The position numbers and the translations under genes were made by a program. From the NCBI GenBank assembly GCA_009845425.1, contig VXZQ01000012.1, positions 124,001 through 188,000 on the forward strand: 64,000 nt of DNA. The letters are read 5' to 3'. Position 1 is the first letter of the stretch, and each line of letters begins with the position of its first letter. Source of the DNA: Holophagales bacterium (GTDB lineage: Bacteria; Acidobacteriota; Thermoanaerobaculia; Multivoradales; Multivoraceae). Below, piece by piece: positions 51,052 through 59,782 of the stretch. The notes under the pieces were generated by a model. It had not been told where the DNA came from and ran no database searches. It saw nothing but the letters and a program-made list of their open reading frames with translations.

Positions 51052-51720
51052 ATGTCCGAGGAGCGGCTTTCCGGTCCTGATGAGGGAGTGCAGAAGCCCC
51101 GCCGACACCCCCTGAAGCCCAGCCTGAACCCATGGGTTCTCGCGGCGCTGGCAGGTCTCGTCCTGATCCCGGCGATCAGGCCGTTGCTCCGGTTCGAGCC
51201 CGACCCGCCGCCGGTGCTGCGGCAGTTGCCCGACTGGCGACTGGTCGACCAGAACGGTGAGTCGTTCGGTAGCGGCGATCTGGCGGGCGAGGTCTACGTG
51301 GCCTCCTTCCTGTTCACACGCTGCGCCACGGTCTGTCCGCGCCTCACGGCCTCGCTGCGCCAGCTGGACCGGCGCTACCGCGAGGAGGGGGTCGAGGGCG
51401 TGAGACTGGTCAGCTTTTCAGTCGATCCGGAGCACGACACGCCGGAGCGGTTACGCGACTATGCCGGGAGCCGGAGCCTGGACCTGGAGCGGTGGAGCCT
51501 CCTCACCGGCGCCGAGCGGGAGGTGCGCTCGATAGTCGTCGACGGTTTCGCCCTGCCCATGGGAGAACGGCTGGACCTGGCCGGCGGTCTGGTCGACGTC
51601 GCGCACGCGGCGCGGCTGGCCCTCGTGGACCGCGACGGCGGCGTCCGTGGCTACTATGGCTCGGACGCCGTCGGCGTGGACGAGGTCTTCCACCGCACCC
51701 GGCAGATCCTCGCGGAGTAG
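51052..51720 (+). CDS. SCO1/SenC-family copper chaperone
   Basis: This 222-residue protein has a membrane anchor (about 28-45) and a thioredoxin-like domain. The copper-binding CxxxC motif is in TRCATVCPRL (C91, C95), and a partner histidine candidate lies in VDVAHAARLALVD near 190. The VSFSVDPEHDTPERL stretch near 122 is a family hallmark. SCO proteins deliver copper to the CuA site of haem-copper oxidases. No such oxidase is in the window, but the gene is divergent from ActA, and alternative complex III often precedes a caa3 oxidase in other genomes. Confidence 0.92.
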   Translation: MSEERLSGPDEGVQKPRRHPLKPSLNPWVLAALAGLVLIPAIRPLLRFEPDPPPVLRQLPDWRLVDQNGESFGSGDLAGEVYVASFLFTRCATVCPRLTASLRQLDRRYREEGVEGVRLVSFSVDPEHDTPERLRDYAGSRSLDLERWSLLTGAEREVRSIVVDGFALPMGERLDLAGGLVDVAHAARLALVDRDGGVRGYYGSDAVGVDEVFHRTRQILAE

Positions 51721-51725
51721 CGCTG

Positions 51726-52853
51726 TCAGGCCTCGGCCCGCTCCCGCTGTTCCGGCGGTTCCATCTCCAGGATCCACTGGCGGATCAGTTCCACCGCCTC
51801 GACATCGACGAGACCGCGGCCCAGTTCGGGCATCATGATGCCCGGGTGCGTCGACTCGATCCGGTAGACGAGGATCGATTCGTCGGGTTCGCCGGGGACG
51901 ACTCCGTACAGGCGGTCGCCGGTGCCCTGGCCGGCGGCGACGGGGTGCTTGTAGATGCCCAGCCGGGTCCGGTCCCGGTGCCCCTTGCGGAGATCGAGGC
52001 CCGAGGTGCGGCCGCTGCCCGTGAGGTTGTGACAATGGGCGCAGTTGATGTCGAGCCAGGTGCGCGCGCGCTTATCGACACTGCCGGAGGGGGCGACGTT
52101 CCAGACCGGCGCCCGCGGCGCTTCCGCGGCCGGCGGCGCGCCCTCGAGAAAGCCGATGCGCCGCCATCGTTCGAGCTGGTTCTCCCGAAGGGTCGTTCCG
52201 TCCTGGTCGGGGTAGGTGTACTCGCGGTTCAGTAGCGCCGCCTGAGGCCCGATCGGCAGTACGCGCTCGCCGTCCGTCCGGTGGCAGGTCTTGCACTGGT
52301 TCGCGTTCGGCACCCGGTACGTGTGCTCGATCCTCGCGCCCCCGGCGTCGATCCATGACACCTCGAGCGGCCCGCCCACGATCGCGAGTTCAGCGTCGGT
52401 CAGATCAGCGTTCCAGATGTACGGCAGGCCCACCCAGCCGCCCGCCTCGTGGACCAGCAGCCTGGTTTCGAGCGGCCGCAGGCCTTCTTCGGGAACCCTG
52501 AAATCCCTCGGGTAGGCGAAGGTCTTCGAGATGACCGTGCCGACAGGGAACTCGAACGGGCCTTCCTCGCGGTACAGGGCGGGTTCGACGTCGCCGCCGG
52601 GCTTCTCCGCCAGGCGCACGAATCGGAACTTCAGCGCGTAGTCCGAGAACAGGGCCGTGTTCAGGTCGTAGGGTTCGACGCCGGCGGCCGGGACGTGGCT
52701 CGCCAGCTCCCCGGCGAACAGTCCCCAGGCGGAGAGCTTCGCCGGGTATCGGGCGAACGGCCCCTGCCCGGAACCGCTCTCCCCGGCGGCGCAACCCGCC
52801 AGCGTGAGTGCGGCGATCGCCAGTGCCGCGTGTTGTGCGCTACGGGGCGCCAC
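51726..52853 (-). CDS. SO2930-family dihaem cytochrome c lipoprotein
   Basis: The start GTG 52853 gives a 375-residue lipoprotein (VAPRSAQHAALAIAALTLAGC). It matches the SO2930-type dihaem cytochrome family (TIGR03806-like): DLNTALFSDYALKFRFVRL near 58, GTVISKTFAYPRDF near 98, the first haem motif CKTCH near 186 and the second CAHCH near 270, and HPGIMMPELGR near 335. This family is usually paired with a parallel beta-helix lipoprotein, here directly upstream with a 14-base overlap. Electron partner and physiological role are unknown. The frame is open to 52901, but that part overlaps the neighbour further and has no signal-like features. Confidence 0.9.
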   Translation of the reverse strand: MAPRSAQHAALAIAALTLAGCAAGESGSGQGPFARYPAKLSAWGLFAGELASHVPAAGVEPYDLNTALFSDYALKFRFVRLAEKPGGDVEPALYREEGPFEFPVGTVISKTFAYPRDFRVPEEGLRPLETRLLVHEAGGWVGLPYIWNADLTDAELAIVGGPLEVSWIDAGGARIEHTYRVPNANQCKTCHRTDGERVLPIGPQAALLNREYTYPDQDGTTLRENQLERWRRIGFLEGAPPAAEAPRAPVWNVAPSGSVDKRARTWLDINCAHCHNLTGSGRTSGLDLRKGHRDRTRLGIYKHPVAAGQGTGDRLYGVVPGEPDESILVYRIESTHPGIMMPELGRGLVDVEAVELIRQWILEMEPPEQRERAEA

Positions 52854-54108
52854 CGGTCGCCGCGCCGAGATCGACCGGCTGGGGCACTGCCGGCAACGCA
52901 CCCTGATGCGCCGCCAGATCCGTGCTCACGTTCGGCTCGCCGCCCGCGAAGATGGAACCGAGATCGAGGTTCACGAAGTCCGCGTCACCGTTGTTCTCGA
53001 TGTACAGCCGCAGGTCCGCGGGTACCTCGCCTTCGACCAGCTTGTCCGGGTTCGAAACGCCGTCCCAGACGATGTCCGGGAAGGCGCCGCCCGCGAGGGC
53101 GACGAAGGCGTCCGCGAAGTCGCCGTTCGGGCCCTCGCCGCCGCCGACGAACTCGTTGTCGTGGATATAGACGCCCTCGGTGTAGGGGTCGTAGCCCGGG
53201 TCGTTGTACGCGCGGCCGGTCGAGAGGTAGGAGATGACCGCCAGGTTCGAGTTCTGGTTGTTGTGGATTCGGTTCCCGAACAGCTCGACGTTGTCGCTCG
53301 CCATCACGATGATCCCCGAGCCGGCCGGGATCGTCGACACGATCGCGCCTTCCTTGCCGAAGTTCGGCAGGTTGTTCTCAACGATGTCGTTGTCGTAGAC
53401 GCGGGCGTCGCGGCCGTCCTTGACGGGCAGTTCCGGCAGCGAGAAGACGAGCAGGCCGCCGGTGTTGCCGTGGGCCCGGTTGCCGTAGACGTCGGCGCCG
53501 GTCGTGTTCTCGATCTCGATGCCGGCCACGTTCTCCCAGACCTCGTTGCGCCGGACGACGACGTTGGCGGACTGGCCCACGTAGATGCCGGCGTCCGAGG
53601 CGCCGCGCACCTGGCTGTTCTCGATCAGAACGTTCGTGACCTGGACCGGATAGAGCCCGTAGGCGCCGTTGTTCGTGTCGGGTCCGTTCGTCCATTCGAC
53701 CCGGACACTCCGGAAGGCGGCACCGGTGGTGCCCTCCACCTTGATGCCGTCGCCCCTCGTGTTCTCGACCGCGAGGTTCTCGACCGTGAAGTCGTCGGCG
53801 GTGGCGAGGATCCCTTCGCCGCCTGTCCCCGGGGCCTGCGACGAGAAGTCGAGAATCGTGTCGTCCATCCCCTGGCCGCGCAGGGTAACGCCCTCGACGT
53901 CCAGGGAGAGGGTGGCGTCGAGTTCGAAGCGTCCGGCCGCGAGTTCGATGACCGCTCCGGGCTCGGCCGTCAGCAACGCCTCCTGGAGCGTCCGGTGGTC
54001 ATTGTCTCCGGGACGCAGCGTGGCGTCCTCCTGCGCGCAGGCTGCAAGCGTGAGCAGGCAGACCGAGGTGCAGAGGCAGTGTGTCCAAATGGCAGAGGGG
54101 TGCTTCAT
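52840..54108 (-). CDS. Parallel beta-helix repeat lipoprotein (partner of the dihaem cytochrome)
   Basis: This 422-residue protein starts with a lipoprotein signal (HCLCTSVCLLTLAAC, Cys near 24). Residues about 45-330 form a right-handed beta-helix of repeated short turns rich in Asn/Gly (NLAVENTRGDGIKVEGTTG-type, NEVWENVAGIEIENTTG). It resembles the TIGR03805-like family that sits beside SO2930-type cytochromes. Polysaccharide-binding or lyase-like proteins share this fold, but no catalytic residue is obvious. It reads toward the cytochrome, with a 14-base overlap. Confidence 0.88.
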   Translation of the reverse strand: MKHPSAIWTHCLCTSVCLLTLAACAQEDATLRPGDNDHRTLQEALLTAEPGAVIELAAGRFELDATLSLDVEGVTLRGQGMDDTILDFSSQAPGTGGEGILATADDFTVENLAVENTRGDGIKVEGTTGAAFRSVRVEWTNGPDTNNGAYGLYPVQVTNVLIENSQVRGASDAGIYVGQSANVVVRRNEVWENVAGIEIENTTGADVYGNRAHGNTGGLLVFSLPELPVKDGRDARVYDNDIVENNLPNFGKEGAIVSTIPAGSGIIVMASDNVELFGNRIHNNQNSNLAVISYLSTGRAYNDPGYDPYTEGVYIHDNEFVGGGEGPNGDFADAFVALAGGAFPDIVWDGVSNPDKLVEGEVPADLRLYIENNGDADFVNLDLGSIFAGGEPNVSTDLAAHQGALPAVPQPVDLGAATGGAP

Positions 54109-54182
54109 GGCTGGGGTTCCATCTCCGGGTCGTTACCTGGCCGGTCGAGTCGTGCCATCATAGCCCTGAAGGGGGAGACTTC

Positions 54183-54701
54183 ATGGCCCGAAAGATCGTA
54201 CTCGCCGCCCTCGTTGCCGGCCTCGCGGGCGCGGCGGCCGCGTGGGACGATGGACCGGTTCCGGAGCCGGAACCGATCGGCACGATGAGCGAGCTCATGA
54301 TCAAGCTCATGTATCCGGCCTCCGACGCCATCCTCTACGTCGAGAGTCGGGCCCCGACCAACGAGGTCGAGTGGAACGAGCTGCAGGCGCAGGCGCTCCT
54401 CCTCGCCGAGTCGGCCAACCTGATCATGATGCCGAGCCGCGTGGTCGGCGACGCCGACGAGTGGATGCGGGACGCCCGGCTGATGTTCGATGCGGGCGCC
54501 GCGGCCTACGAGGCGGCTCTCGAGCAGGACCTGGAAGCGCTGATCGCCCTGAACGAGCAGGTCTACATGTCCTGCGTCGTGTGCCATCGCCGCACCCGGC
54601 CCGACTACGGGAGGAACTACAAGCGCTTCGAGGGTCCGCCGGTCGAGGCCCTTCCTCCCGCGGGAGAAGCGCCCCCTGCGGAAGAAGCCGGCGCGCCATA
54701 G
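54183..54701 (+). CDS. Small monohaem cytochrome (cytochrome c'-like)
   Basis: This 172-residue protein starts at ATG 54183, preceded by GGGGGAG. It has a signal peptide (MARKIVLAALVAGLAGAAAA), a mostly helical domain, and a C-terminal CVVCH haem motif near residue 138 followed by an Arg/Pro-rich, then Pro/Glu-rich tail. The late position of the haem motif in a helical protein is typical of class II cytochromes (c'), which bind small ligands or act as electron carriers. The tail (PPAEEAGAP) is low complexity. The promoter-like TGCCATCAT at 54153-54161 precedes it. Confidence 0.8.
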   Translation: MARKIVLAALVAGLAGAAAAWDDGPVPEPEPIGTMSELMIKLMYPASDAILYVESRAPTNEVEWNELQAQALLLAESANLIMMPSRVVGDADEWMRDARLMFDAGAAAYEAALEQDLEALIALNEQVYMSCVVCHRRTRPDYGRNYKRFEGPPVEALPPAGEAPPAEEAGAP

Positions 54702-54732
54702 GCGGCCGCTCCGGCCGTTGCGAGGGCGACGC

Positions 54733-54741
54733 TGCTACGAT
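54733..54741 (+). promoter_or_regulatory. Extended -10 motif for the alpha/beta hydrolase gene
   Basis: TGCTACGAT, identical to the motif at 22980-22988. It ends 28 bases before the GTG at 54770, with AGGAGG in between. It argues against the ATG at 54739, which lies inside the motif. Confidence 0.5.
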
Positions 54742-54769
54742 GGCGCGCCCAACTGCAGGAGGTCAGAAC

Positions 54770-55705
54770 GTGAAGTTGATCGAAGCTCGCAGGCGTTCGG
54801 TTCGGTGCGCGGCGTTGCTGCTCGCGGTGGCGGTCTTTCCCGTCGGGCTCGCGGCCGACGATTCCAACGCGGACGTCTGGGACCGGGTCGAGCACCACAC
54901 GGTGAAGAACGGCGATGTTGGCATCCACTACGTCACCCTCGGAGAGGGTGAGCCGGTCCTCTTCATCCACGGCTTTCCCGACATCTGGTACAGCTACCGC
55001 CACCAGATGGCGGCACTCGAGGGAGACTTCCGCGCGGCGGCAATGGACCTTCGCGGTTACAACCGGAGCGACCAGCCGAAGCGGGTCGAGGACTACGCCA
55101 TGCCTCATCTGCTGGCAGACGTGGCGGCCGTGGTCGAGGATCTCGGCGCGCCTATCAACCTGGTCGGCCACGACTGGGGCGGTGCCATCGCGTGGCGGTT
55201 CGCGATCGAGAATCCGGACAAGATCAAGCGGCTGATCATCATGAACCTCACCCACCCCCGCGGCTATGCGAACGTGATCGCGAACGCGACCGAGGAGCAG
55301 CGTCGCAACGTGCAGTACGCCCGCAACTTCGCGTCGTCCGAGCCGGACGGCAGCCCGGTGCCGGAGGGGCTGCTCGGCCGTTACGAGAGCGAGGGCGAGA
55401 AGGTGGCCGGCCACTACCGCGAGGCGTTCTCCCGCTCCTACTGGGACGGCATGCTGAACTACTACCGGGCGAACTACGGCGGTGTCGCGGCGGGCGGCGA
55501 GCTGCCGAACCTCAAGATGCCGGTCCTCCAGTTTCACGGACTGAAGGACACGGCGGTGGACAAGGACGGACTCAAGAACACCTGGGACTGGGTCGACCGC
55601 GACTACACCCTGGTCACGGTTCCGACGGTCGGCCACTGGGTCCAGTTGGAGGCCGCGGACCTCGTCTCGAACACGATGCGCGCCTGGCTGCTGGCCAGGC
55701 ATTGA
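54770..55705 (+). CDS. Exported alpha/beta hydrolase, epoxide-hydrolase-like
   Basis: The start GTG 54770, with AGGAGG upstream, gives a 311-residue protein with signal peptide (MKLIEARRRSVRCAALLLAVAV then FPVGLAADD). Catalytic features are HGFPDIWYSYRHQM (oxyanion region), the nucleophile in LVGHDWGGAI (D135), the acid in FHGLKDTAVD (near 255) and the base in TVGHWVQLEAAD (near 288). An Asp nucleophile in GHDWGG is typical of soluble epoxide hydrolases and haloalkane dehalogenases. With a signal peptide, the enzyme is likely periplasmic. The NIPSNAP lipoprotein gene follows after 22 bases. Confidence 0.9.
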   Translation: MKLIEARRRSVRCAALLLAVAVFPVGLAADDSNADVWDRVEHHTVKNGDVGIHYVTLGEGEPVLFIHGFPDIWYSYRHQMAALEGDFRAAAMDLRGYNRSDQPKRVEDYAMPHLLADVAAVVEDLGAPINLVGHDWGGAIAWRFAIENPDKIKRLIIMNLTHPRGYANVIANATEEQRRNVQYARNFASSEPDGSPVPEGLLGRYESEGEKVAGHYREAFSRSYWDGMLNYYRANYGGVAAGGELPNLKMPVLQFHGLKDTAVDKDGLKNTWDWVDRDYTLVTVPTVGHWVQLEAADLVSNTMRAWLLARH

Positions 55706-55727
55706 GGACGCCACAGGAGATCGCAGC

Positions 55728-56603
55728 ATGTCGATGACACAGAAAACCAGGCATTCCCTTCCGGTCTTCCTGACTGTTGCCGCGGCGGCCGTCCTGATCC
55801 TGGCCTGCGCACCGGCCGAAGCGCCGGTGGCGGAGGATGCCGCGCCCGCCGAGCAGGCCGCGGCGGACAGCGAGCCGGCGCGGGAGTACTACGAGATCCG
55901 CCGTTACCGCCTGGCCGACGAGGACAGCCGGCAGACCGTCCTCGCCTATCTGGAGAATGCCTTGGTGCCGGGTCTCAACCGGGCCGGGATCGACCGGGTG
56001 GGCGTGTTCGGAGTCGAGCCGCCCGCCGAGGCGGACGAGCCGGTCGACCCGGTGGATGCGCTCTCCCTGTGGGCGATCATCGCGTTCCCGACGATCGATG
56101 ACTTCACAGCGATGAAGTCGACGCTCGAGGCCGACGCCGAGTACCTGGAGGCCGCGGCGCCGATGTACGCGACGCCGAGGCAGGAGCCGATCTACGAACG
56201 CCTGGAGAGCTGGTTCCTGCGGGCCTTCAAGGGTATGCCGGTGATGGAACTGCCGTCCCAAACCGCGGCCGGAGAGGACCGGATCTTCGAACTGCGCCTG
56301 TACGAGAGCCACAACGAGGAGACCGCCCGCCGCAAGGTCCACATGTTCGACAACGGTGAGATCGACATCATGCGGGATGTCGAGATGGCGCCCCTGCTGT
56401 TTGGCGAACTCCTGATCGGGGAGGACGTGCCGGCTCTCGTCTACATCCTGTCGGCGTCCGACATGGAGGCGCACCGCGAGCACTGGCAGGCGTTCGGCGG
56501 CCATCCCGAATGGATCCGGATGCGCGACATGGACTACTACAAGGGGACCGTCTCGCGGATCGAGAACGTGTTCCTGCGGCCGACCGCGTTCTCCCAGATC
56601 TGA
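55728..56603 (+). CDS. NIPSNAP-family lipoprotein
   Basis: This 291-residue protein has a lipoprotein signal (LPVFLTVAAAAVLILAC) and a Glu/Ala-rich linker. Two ferredoxin-like NIPSNAP modules follow: YYEIRRYRLADEDSRQTVLAYL near 55 and IFELRLYESHNEETARRKVHMF near 188, each with a dimeric alpha/beta-barrel pattern. NIPSNAP proteins are often found with oxidoreductases, but their function is poorly defined. Membrane-anchored versions are less usual. The gene follows the hydrolase on the plus strand and ends right against the pseudopilin gene on the minus strand. Confidence 0.87.
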   Translation: MSMTQKTRHSLPVFLTVAAAAVLILACAPAEAPVAEDAAPAEQAAADSEPAREYYEIRRYRLADEDSRQTVLAYLENALVPGLNRAGIDRVGVFGVEPPAEADEPVDPVDALSLWAIIAFPTIDDFTAMKSTLEADAEYLEAAAPMYATPRQEPIYERLESWFLRAFKGMPVMELPSQTAAGEDRIFELRLYESHNEETARRKVHMFDNGEIDIMRDVEMAPLLFGELLIGEDVPALVYILSASDMEAHREHWQAFGGHPEWIRMRDMDYYKGTVSRIENVFLRPTAFSQI

Positions 56604-57179
56604 CTACTCGTCCGTGTCGACCTCGGCGGCGCTGCCCGGCCAGCGCACCCAGTAGCCATCGGCCCAGACCAGGTCCTCGTTGAAGTCGGTACCGCGGAAC
56701 GCGCCGATCTCGTAGGTGGATTGCGGCTGCTCGGTGTTCGAGCCGTCGCGCCCGCCGCTCCAGATGCCGATGACCTGGGTGCCGAGCAGCTGGTCCGAAC
56801 CGGCGAAGCCGAACCGGTACGGGTTGTTCCAGCCGTCTCGTTCGGGTACGTCCTGCAGGTAGAAGAACGTGTTCGACGGACGGAGCAGGGCGGAGAGGTC
56901 CGCGTGGGAGAAGTCGGGATAGGTGAACTCGCTCCAACTGAACGTGGCGGTCGTGCTCGAGCCGGCGGCCGCGGCGCTGACCTGGTCGGTCAGCCACTGC
57001 ATCCAGGCGGAGCCCACGGCCTTCATGTCGGCCTGGGTGCGGGTCTGGTTCGCGTTCTGCAGCCCGGTCATCAGGTTCGGCACCAGCAGCGCGGAGATGA
57101 TGCCGATGATCGCCACGACGATCAGGAGTTCGATCAGGGTGAAGCCGGCTTGCCGGCTGTGGGAGCGCGCTCCGGTCAT
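56604..57179 (-). CDS. Type IV pilin-like / type II secretion pseudopilin
   Basis: This 191-residue protein has a prepilin leader (MTGARSHSRQAG) and the N-methylated helix start FTLIELLIVVAIIGIISALLVPN, the prepilin peptidase site being after the Gly. The remainder is a small globular domain (SWSEFTYPDFSHADL, then YRFGFAGSDQLLG). This is a type II secretion or minor-pilin pseudopilin. No other pilus or secretion genes lie nearby, so it may function with machinery encoded elsewhere. AAGGAG precedes the ATG by nine bases. It converges directly on the NIPSNAP gene. Confidence 0.93.
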   Translation of the reverse strand: MTGARSHSRQAGFTLIELLIVVAIIGIISALLVPNLMTGLQNANQTRTQADMKAVGSAWMQWLTDQVSAAAAGSSTTATFSWSEFTYPDFSHADLSALLRPSNTFFYLQDVPERDGWNNPYRFGFAGSDQLLGTQVIGIWSGGRDGSNTEQPQSTYEIGAFRGTDFNEDLVWADGYWVRWPGSAAEVDTDE

Positions 57180-57377
57180 CTTCGTGCTCCTTGATGTGAA
57201 TTGAGGTCCGACCGCGGCGGGTCTTGGGGGGGCGCTTCGCCGGCGGCTTACAGGATGATACGGGGCGGAGGGCCGCGGCGTCCAAGCGGCCGGTCGCCCC
57301 AGTCTGCCCGCAACCTTCGGCAGGAGGGCTTACTCTTTCTGTACCTGTAGGATACGCCCGTTCGGCAAACCGCTCGA

Positions 57378-58820
57378 GTGGGTCCGGTGGACTTCAGCCT
57401 CTACGACTTCGATCCTGCGATCTACGACGAGATGTTCGTCGGGGAGGGAGAGCCTCGCGATCACTGCCGGGCGGTCGTCGAGGCGCTCAGGGAACTGCCC
57501 GACGACGACCTGAACACGATCCAGGAACGGGTGACGCGCTCGTTCTCCCAGGAGGGGATCACCTTCACCGTCTACGGCGACGAGGAGGCGGAGGAACGGA
57601 TCATCCCGATCGACTGCGTGCCGCGCCTGCTCGCCCTGGCGGAGTGGCGGGAACTCGAAGCCGGTCTGGTGCAGCGGATCCGGACGCTCAACCTGTTCCT
57701 CGCCGATGTCTACGGCGACTGCCGCGTCGTCAGGGACGGCGTGATTCCCGCCGACGTCATCCTCGGCTGCCCGCAATACCGGCTGGCGATGCGCGGAGTC
57801 AATGTGCCCAATGATGTCTGGGTGACGATCTGCGGCACGGACATCGTCCGTACGCACGAGGGCTTCATGGTGCTGGAGGACAACCTGCGCGTGCCCTCGG
57901 GCGTGTCGTACATGATCGCGAATCGCAAGGCGGTGAAGGCCGGCCTTCGCCGGCTCTACCGGCGTTCCCGGGTTCAGGACGTCGAGCAGTACGGCAGCCT
58001 GTTGCGGCAGACCCTCTGCGAGCTGTCGCCCGGCGGCCGCCCGGATCCGTGCCTGGCTTTGCTCACTCCCGGCACCTACAACTCGGCGTTCTACGAGCAC
58101 ATGTTCCTGGCTCACGAGATCGGCGCCGAACTCGTCGAAGGGCAGGACCTGCTGGTAAACGACGGGTTCGTCTACATGCGGACGACTTCCGGCCTCCGGC
58201 GCGTCGACGTGATCTACCGACGCGTGGACGACGATTTCCTCGACCCGCTCGTCTTCCGCGAGGACTCCCTGCTGGGCGTTCCGGGCCTGATGAACGCGTT
58301 CAAGCGCGGCAACGTGGCCCTGGCCAACGCTCCGGGAACGGGCGTGGCCGACGACAAGAGCGTCTACGCCTACGTGCCCGACATGGTGCGCTACTACCTG
58401 GGCGAGGAGCCCCTGCTCCAGAACGTCGACACCCGCCTCTGCCGGCGGCCGGAGGATCTCGAGTACACGCTGGACAACCTGGAGCGCCTGGTGGTCAAGC
58501 GGGTCGGCGAGTCGGGTGGCTACGGCATGCTGGTCGGTCCGCACTCGACGCCGGAAGAGCGGGACGAGTACGCGAAGACGCTCCGGGCCGATCCCGCGGA
58601 CTTCATTTCGCAGCCCACCCTGGCGCTGTCGCGGTCGCCCTGCCTGATCGACGGCCACGCGGAGCCGCGCCACGTCGATCTCCGGCCCTTCGTGCTGACC
58701 GGGAACGAGACCCGCATCGTACCCGGGGCGTTCTGCCGGGTCGCCCTGCGAAGGGGCAGCCTGGTCGTGAATTCGAGCCAGGGCGGCGGCGGCAAGGACC
58801 TCTGGGTGGTCGACCTCTGA
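57378..58820 (+). CDS. Circularly permuted ATP-grasp protein (DUF407-like)
   Basis: This 480-residue protein matches the circularly permuted ATP-grasp family: YDFDPAIYDEMFVGEGEPRDH near the N terminus, EGITFTVYGDEEAEERIIP near 60, EGFMVLEDNLRVPSGVSYM near 163, then late blocks RVGESGGYGMLVG near 375 and LVVNSSQGGGGKDLWVVD at the C terminus. Such proteins are thought to ligate amino-acid-like units. They commonly travel with an alpha-E and a transglutaminase-like protein, exactly as here. GTG at 57378 and GTG at 57387 are both plausible starts. A TAGGAT -10-like site lies at 57348. Confidence 0.9.
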   Translation: MGPVDFSLYDFDPAIYDEMFVGEGEPRDHCRAVVEALRELPDDDLNTIQERVTRSFSQEGITFTVYGDEEAEERIIPIDCVPRLLALAEWRELEAGLVQRIRTLNLFLADVYGDCRVVRDGVIPADVILGCPQYRLAMRGVNVPNDVWVTICGTDIVRTHEGFMVLEDNLRVPSGVSYMIANRKAVKAGLRRLYRRSRVQDVEQYGSLLRQTLCELSPGGRPDPCLALLTPGTYNSAFYEHMFLAHEIGAELVEGQDLLVNDGFVYMRTTSGLRRVDVIYRRVDDDFLDPLVFREDSLLGVPGLMNAFKRGNVALANAPGTGVADDKSVYAYVPDMVRYYLGEEPLLQNVDTRLCRRPEDLEYTLDNLERLVVKRVGESGGYGMLVGPHSTPEERDEYAKTLRADPADFISQPTLALSRSPCLIDGHAEPRHVDLRPFVLTGNETRIVPGAFCRVALRRGSLVVNSSQGGGGKDLWVVDL

Positions 58821-59782
58821 TGCTCGCGCGCAGCGCCCAGGGCGTCTACTGGATGGCCCGGTACCTGGCCAGGGCCGGCTATCTGAGCCGCCTGCTGGAG
58901 TTGCAGGTGCAGTTTCTGGTCGACCGTTCGGTCGAGGAGATCCACTTCGGCTGGAAACGGATCTACCGTTGCATGAAGCGGTTGCCGCCACCGGGCGAGC
59001 AGTTCCTGCCGGAGGCGGACGAGTTCGCCCTGGCGGACTCCTTCACCCTGGCGGACGACCTGACCTTCGAGCGTTCGAACCCTGATTCGGTGTGGAGCGC
59101 CATAGCGAGCGGGCGCGAGAACGCCCGCCAGATGCGTCATTGCATCAGCGGCGAGATGTGGACCTGCCTGAACGCCGCCTGGCTGCGGATTCGGGATCTC
59201 GAGGCCGTCGACATCTGGAGGACGCCGGAGGTCTTCTACGCACAGACCCGCAGCGAGATCCACAACTTCGTCGGCGTCGCGGACGCGACGATGTACCGCG
59301 GCGCTGCCTGGCGGTTCATGCGCCTCGGCCGCGCCATCGAGCGAGCGCAGCTCGCGGTGTCCCTGCTGCTGGCTCAGATCGACCTGAGCCGGCAGACGGA
59401 GCGGCGAACCCTTGGCTGGGCGAGCATGCTGCGCACCCACCACGCTCTGGAGGCCTACGGTCGCGTCCACGGGATCGAGATGAAGCCGGACCGGGTGCTG
59501 GATCTGCTGGTCGCCGATCCGTCCCTGCCGGGATCCGTGCTCGCCACGGTGCAGGCCGCGGCGACGGAACTCGGGGGCCTCGGCGGGGGGCCGGGCGTCG
59601 AAGCCGACGCCGCTGCCCGGCGGTTGGCCGGTCGGGCCGAAGCGCTCATCCTCTACGACTGGCCGGAAGCTTCAGCGCCCGAGGAACTGCTGGAACGGGT
59701 CGATCGATCCGCCCGCGATCTGCACGACGCCGTGCTCGGCGCCTTCGTCGACTACGCGATCGAGGATTCTCCGCTGCGGTGA
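58820..59782 (+). CDS. Alpha-E domain protein
   Basis: This 320-residue all-helical protein starts at ATG 58820, overlapping the ATP-grasp stop by one base. The N-terminal MLARSAQGVYWMARYLARAG is characteristic of the alpha-E family. Later helical repeats include NFVGVADATMYRGAAWRFM near 155 and RAIERAQLAVSLLLAQI near 174. The family is conserved next to circularly permuted ATP-grasp and transglutaminase genes and is believed to act with them in making a peptide-like compound or modifying one. It overlaps the transglutaminase gene by 4 bases. Confidence 0.9.
   Translation: MLARSAQGVYWMARYLARAGYLSRLLELQVQFLVDRSVEEIHFGWKRIYRCMKRLPPPGEQFLPEADEFALADSFTLADDLTFERSNPDSVWSAIASGRENARQMRHCISGEMWTCLNAAWLRIRDLEAVDIWRTPEVFYAQTRSEIHNFVGVADATMYRGAAWRFMRLGRAIERAQLAVSLLLAQIDLSRQTERRTLGWASMLRTHHALEAYGRVHGIEMKPDRVLDLLVADPSLPGSVLATVQAAATELGGLGGGPGVEADAAARRLAGRAEALILYDWPEASAPEELLERVDRSARDLHDAVLGAFVDYAIEDSPLR

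Noticed and set aside
54242-55705. A longer hydrolase ORF beginning upstream at 54242
   Set aside because: It overlaps the cytochrome gene and has no signal peptide; GTG 54770 has AGGAGG and a matching promoter motif.
57180-57377. A small gene in the 198-base divergent gap
   Set aside because: No open frame with a ribosome site; it holds only promoter-like sequence for its two flanking genes.
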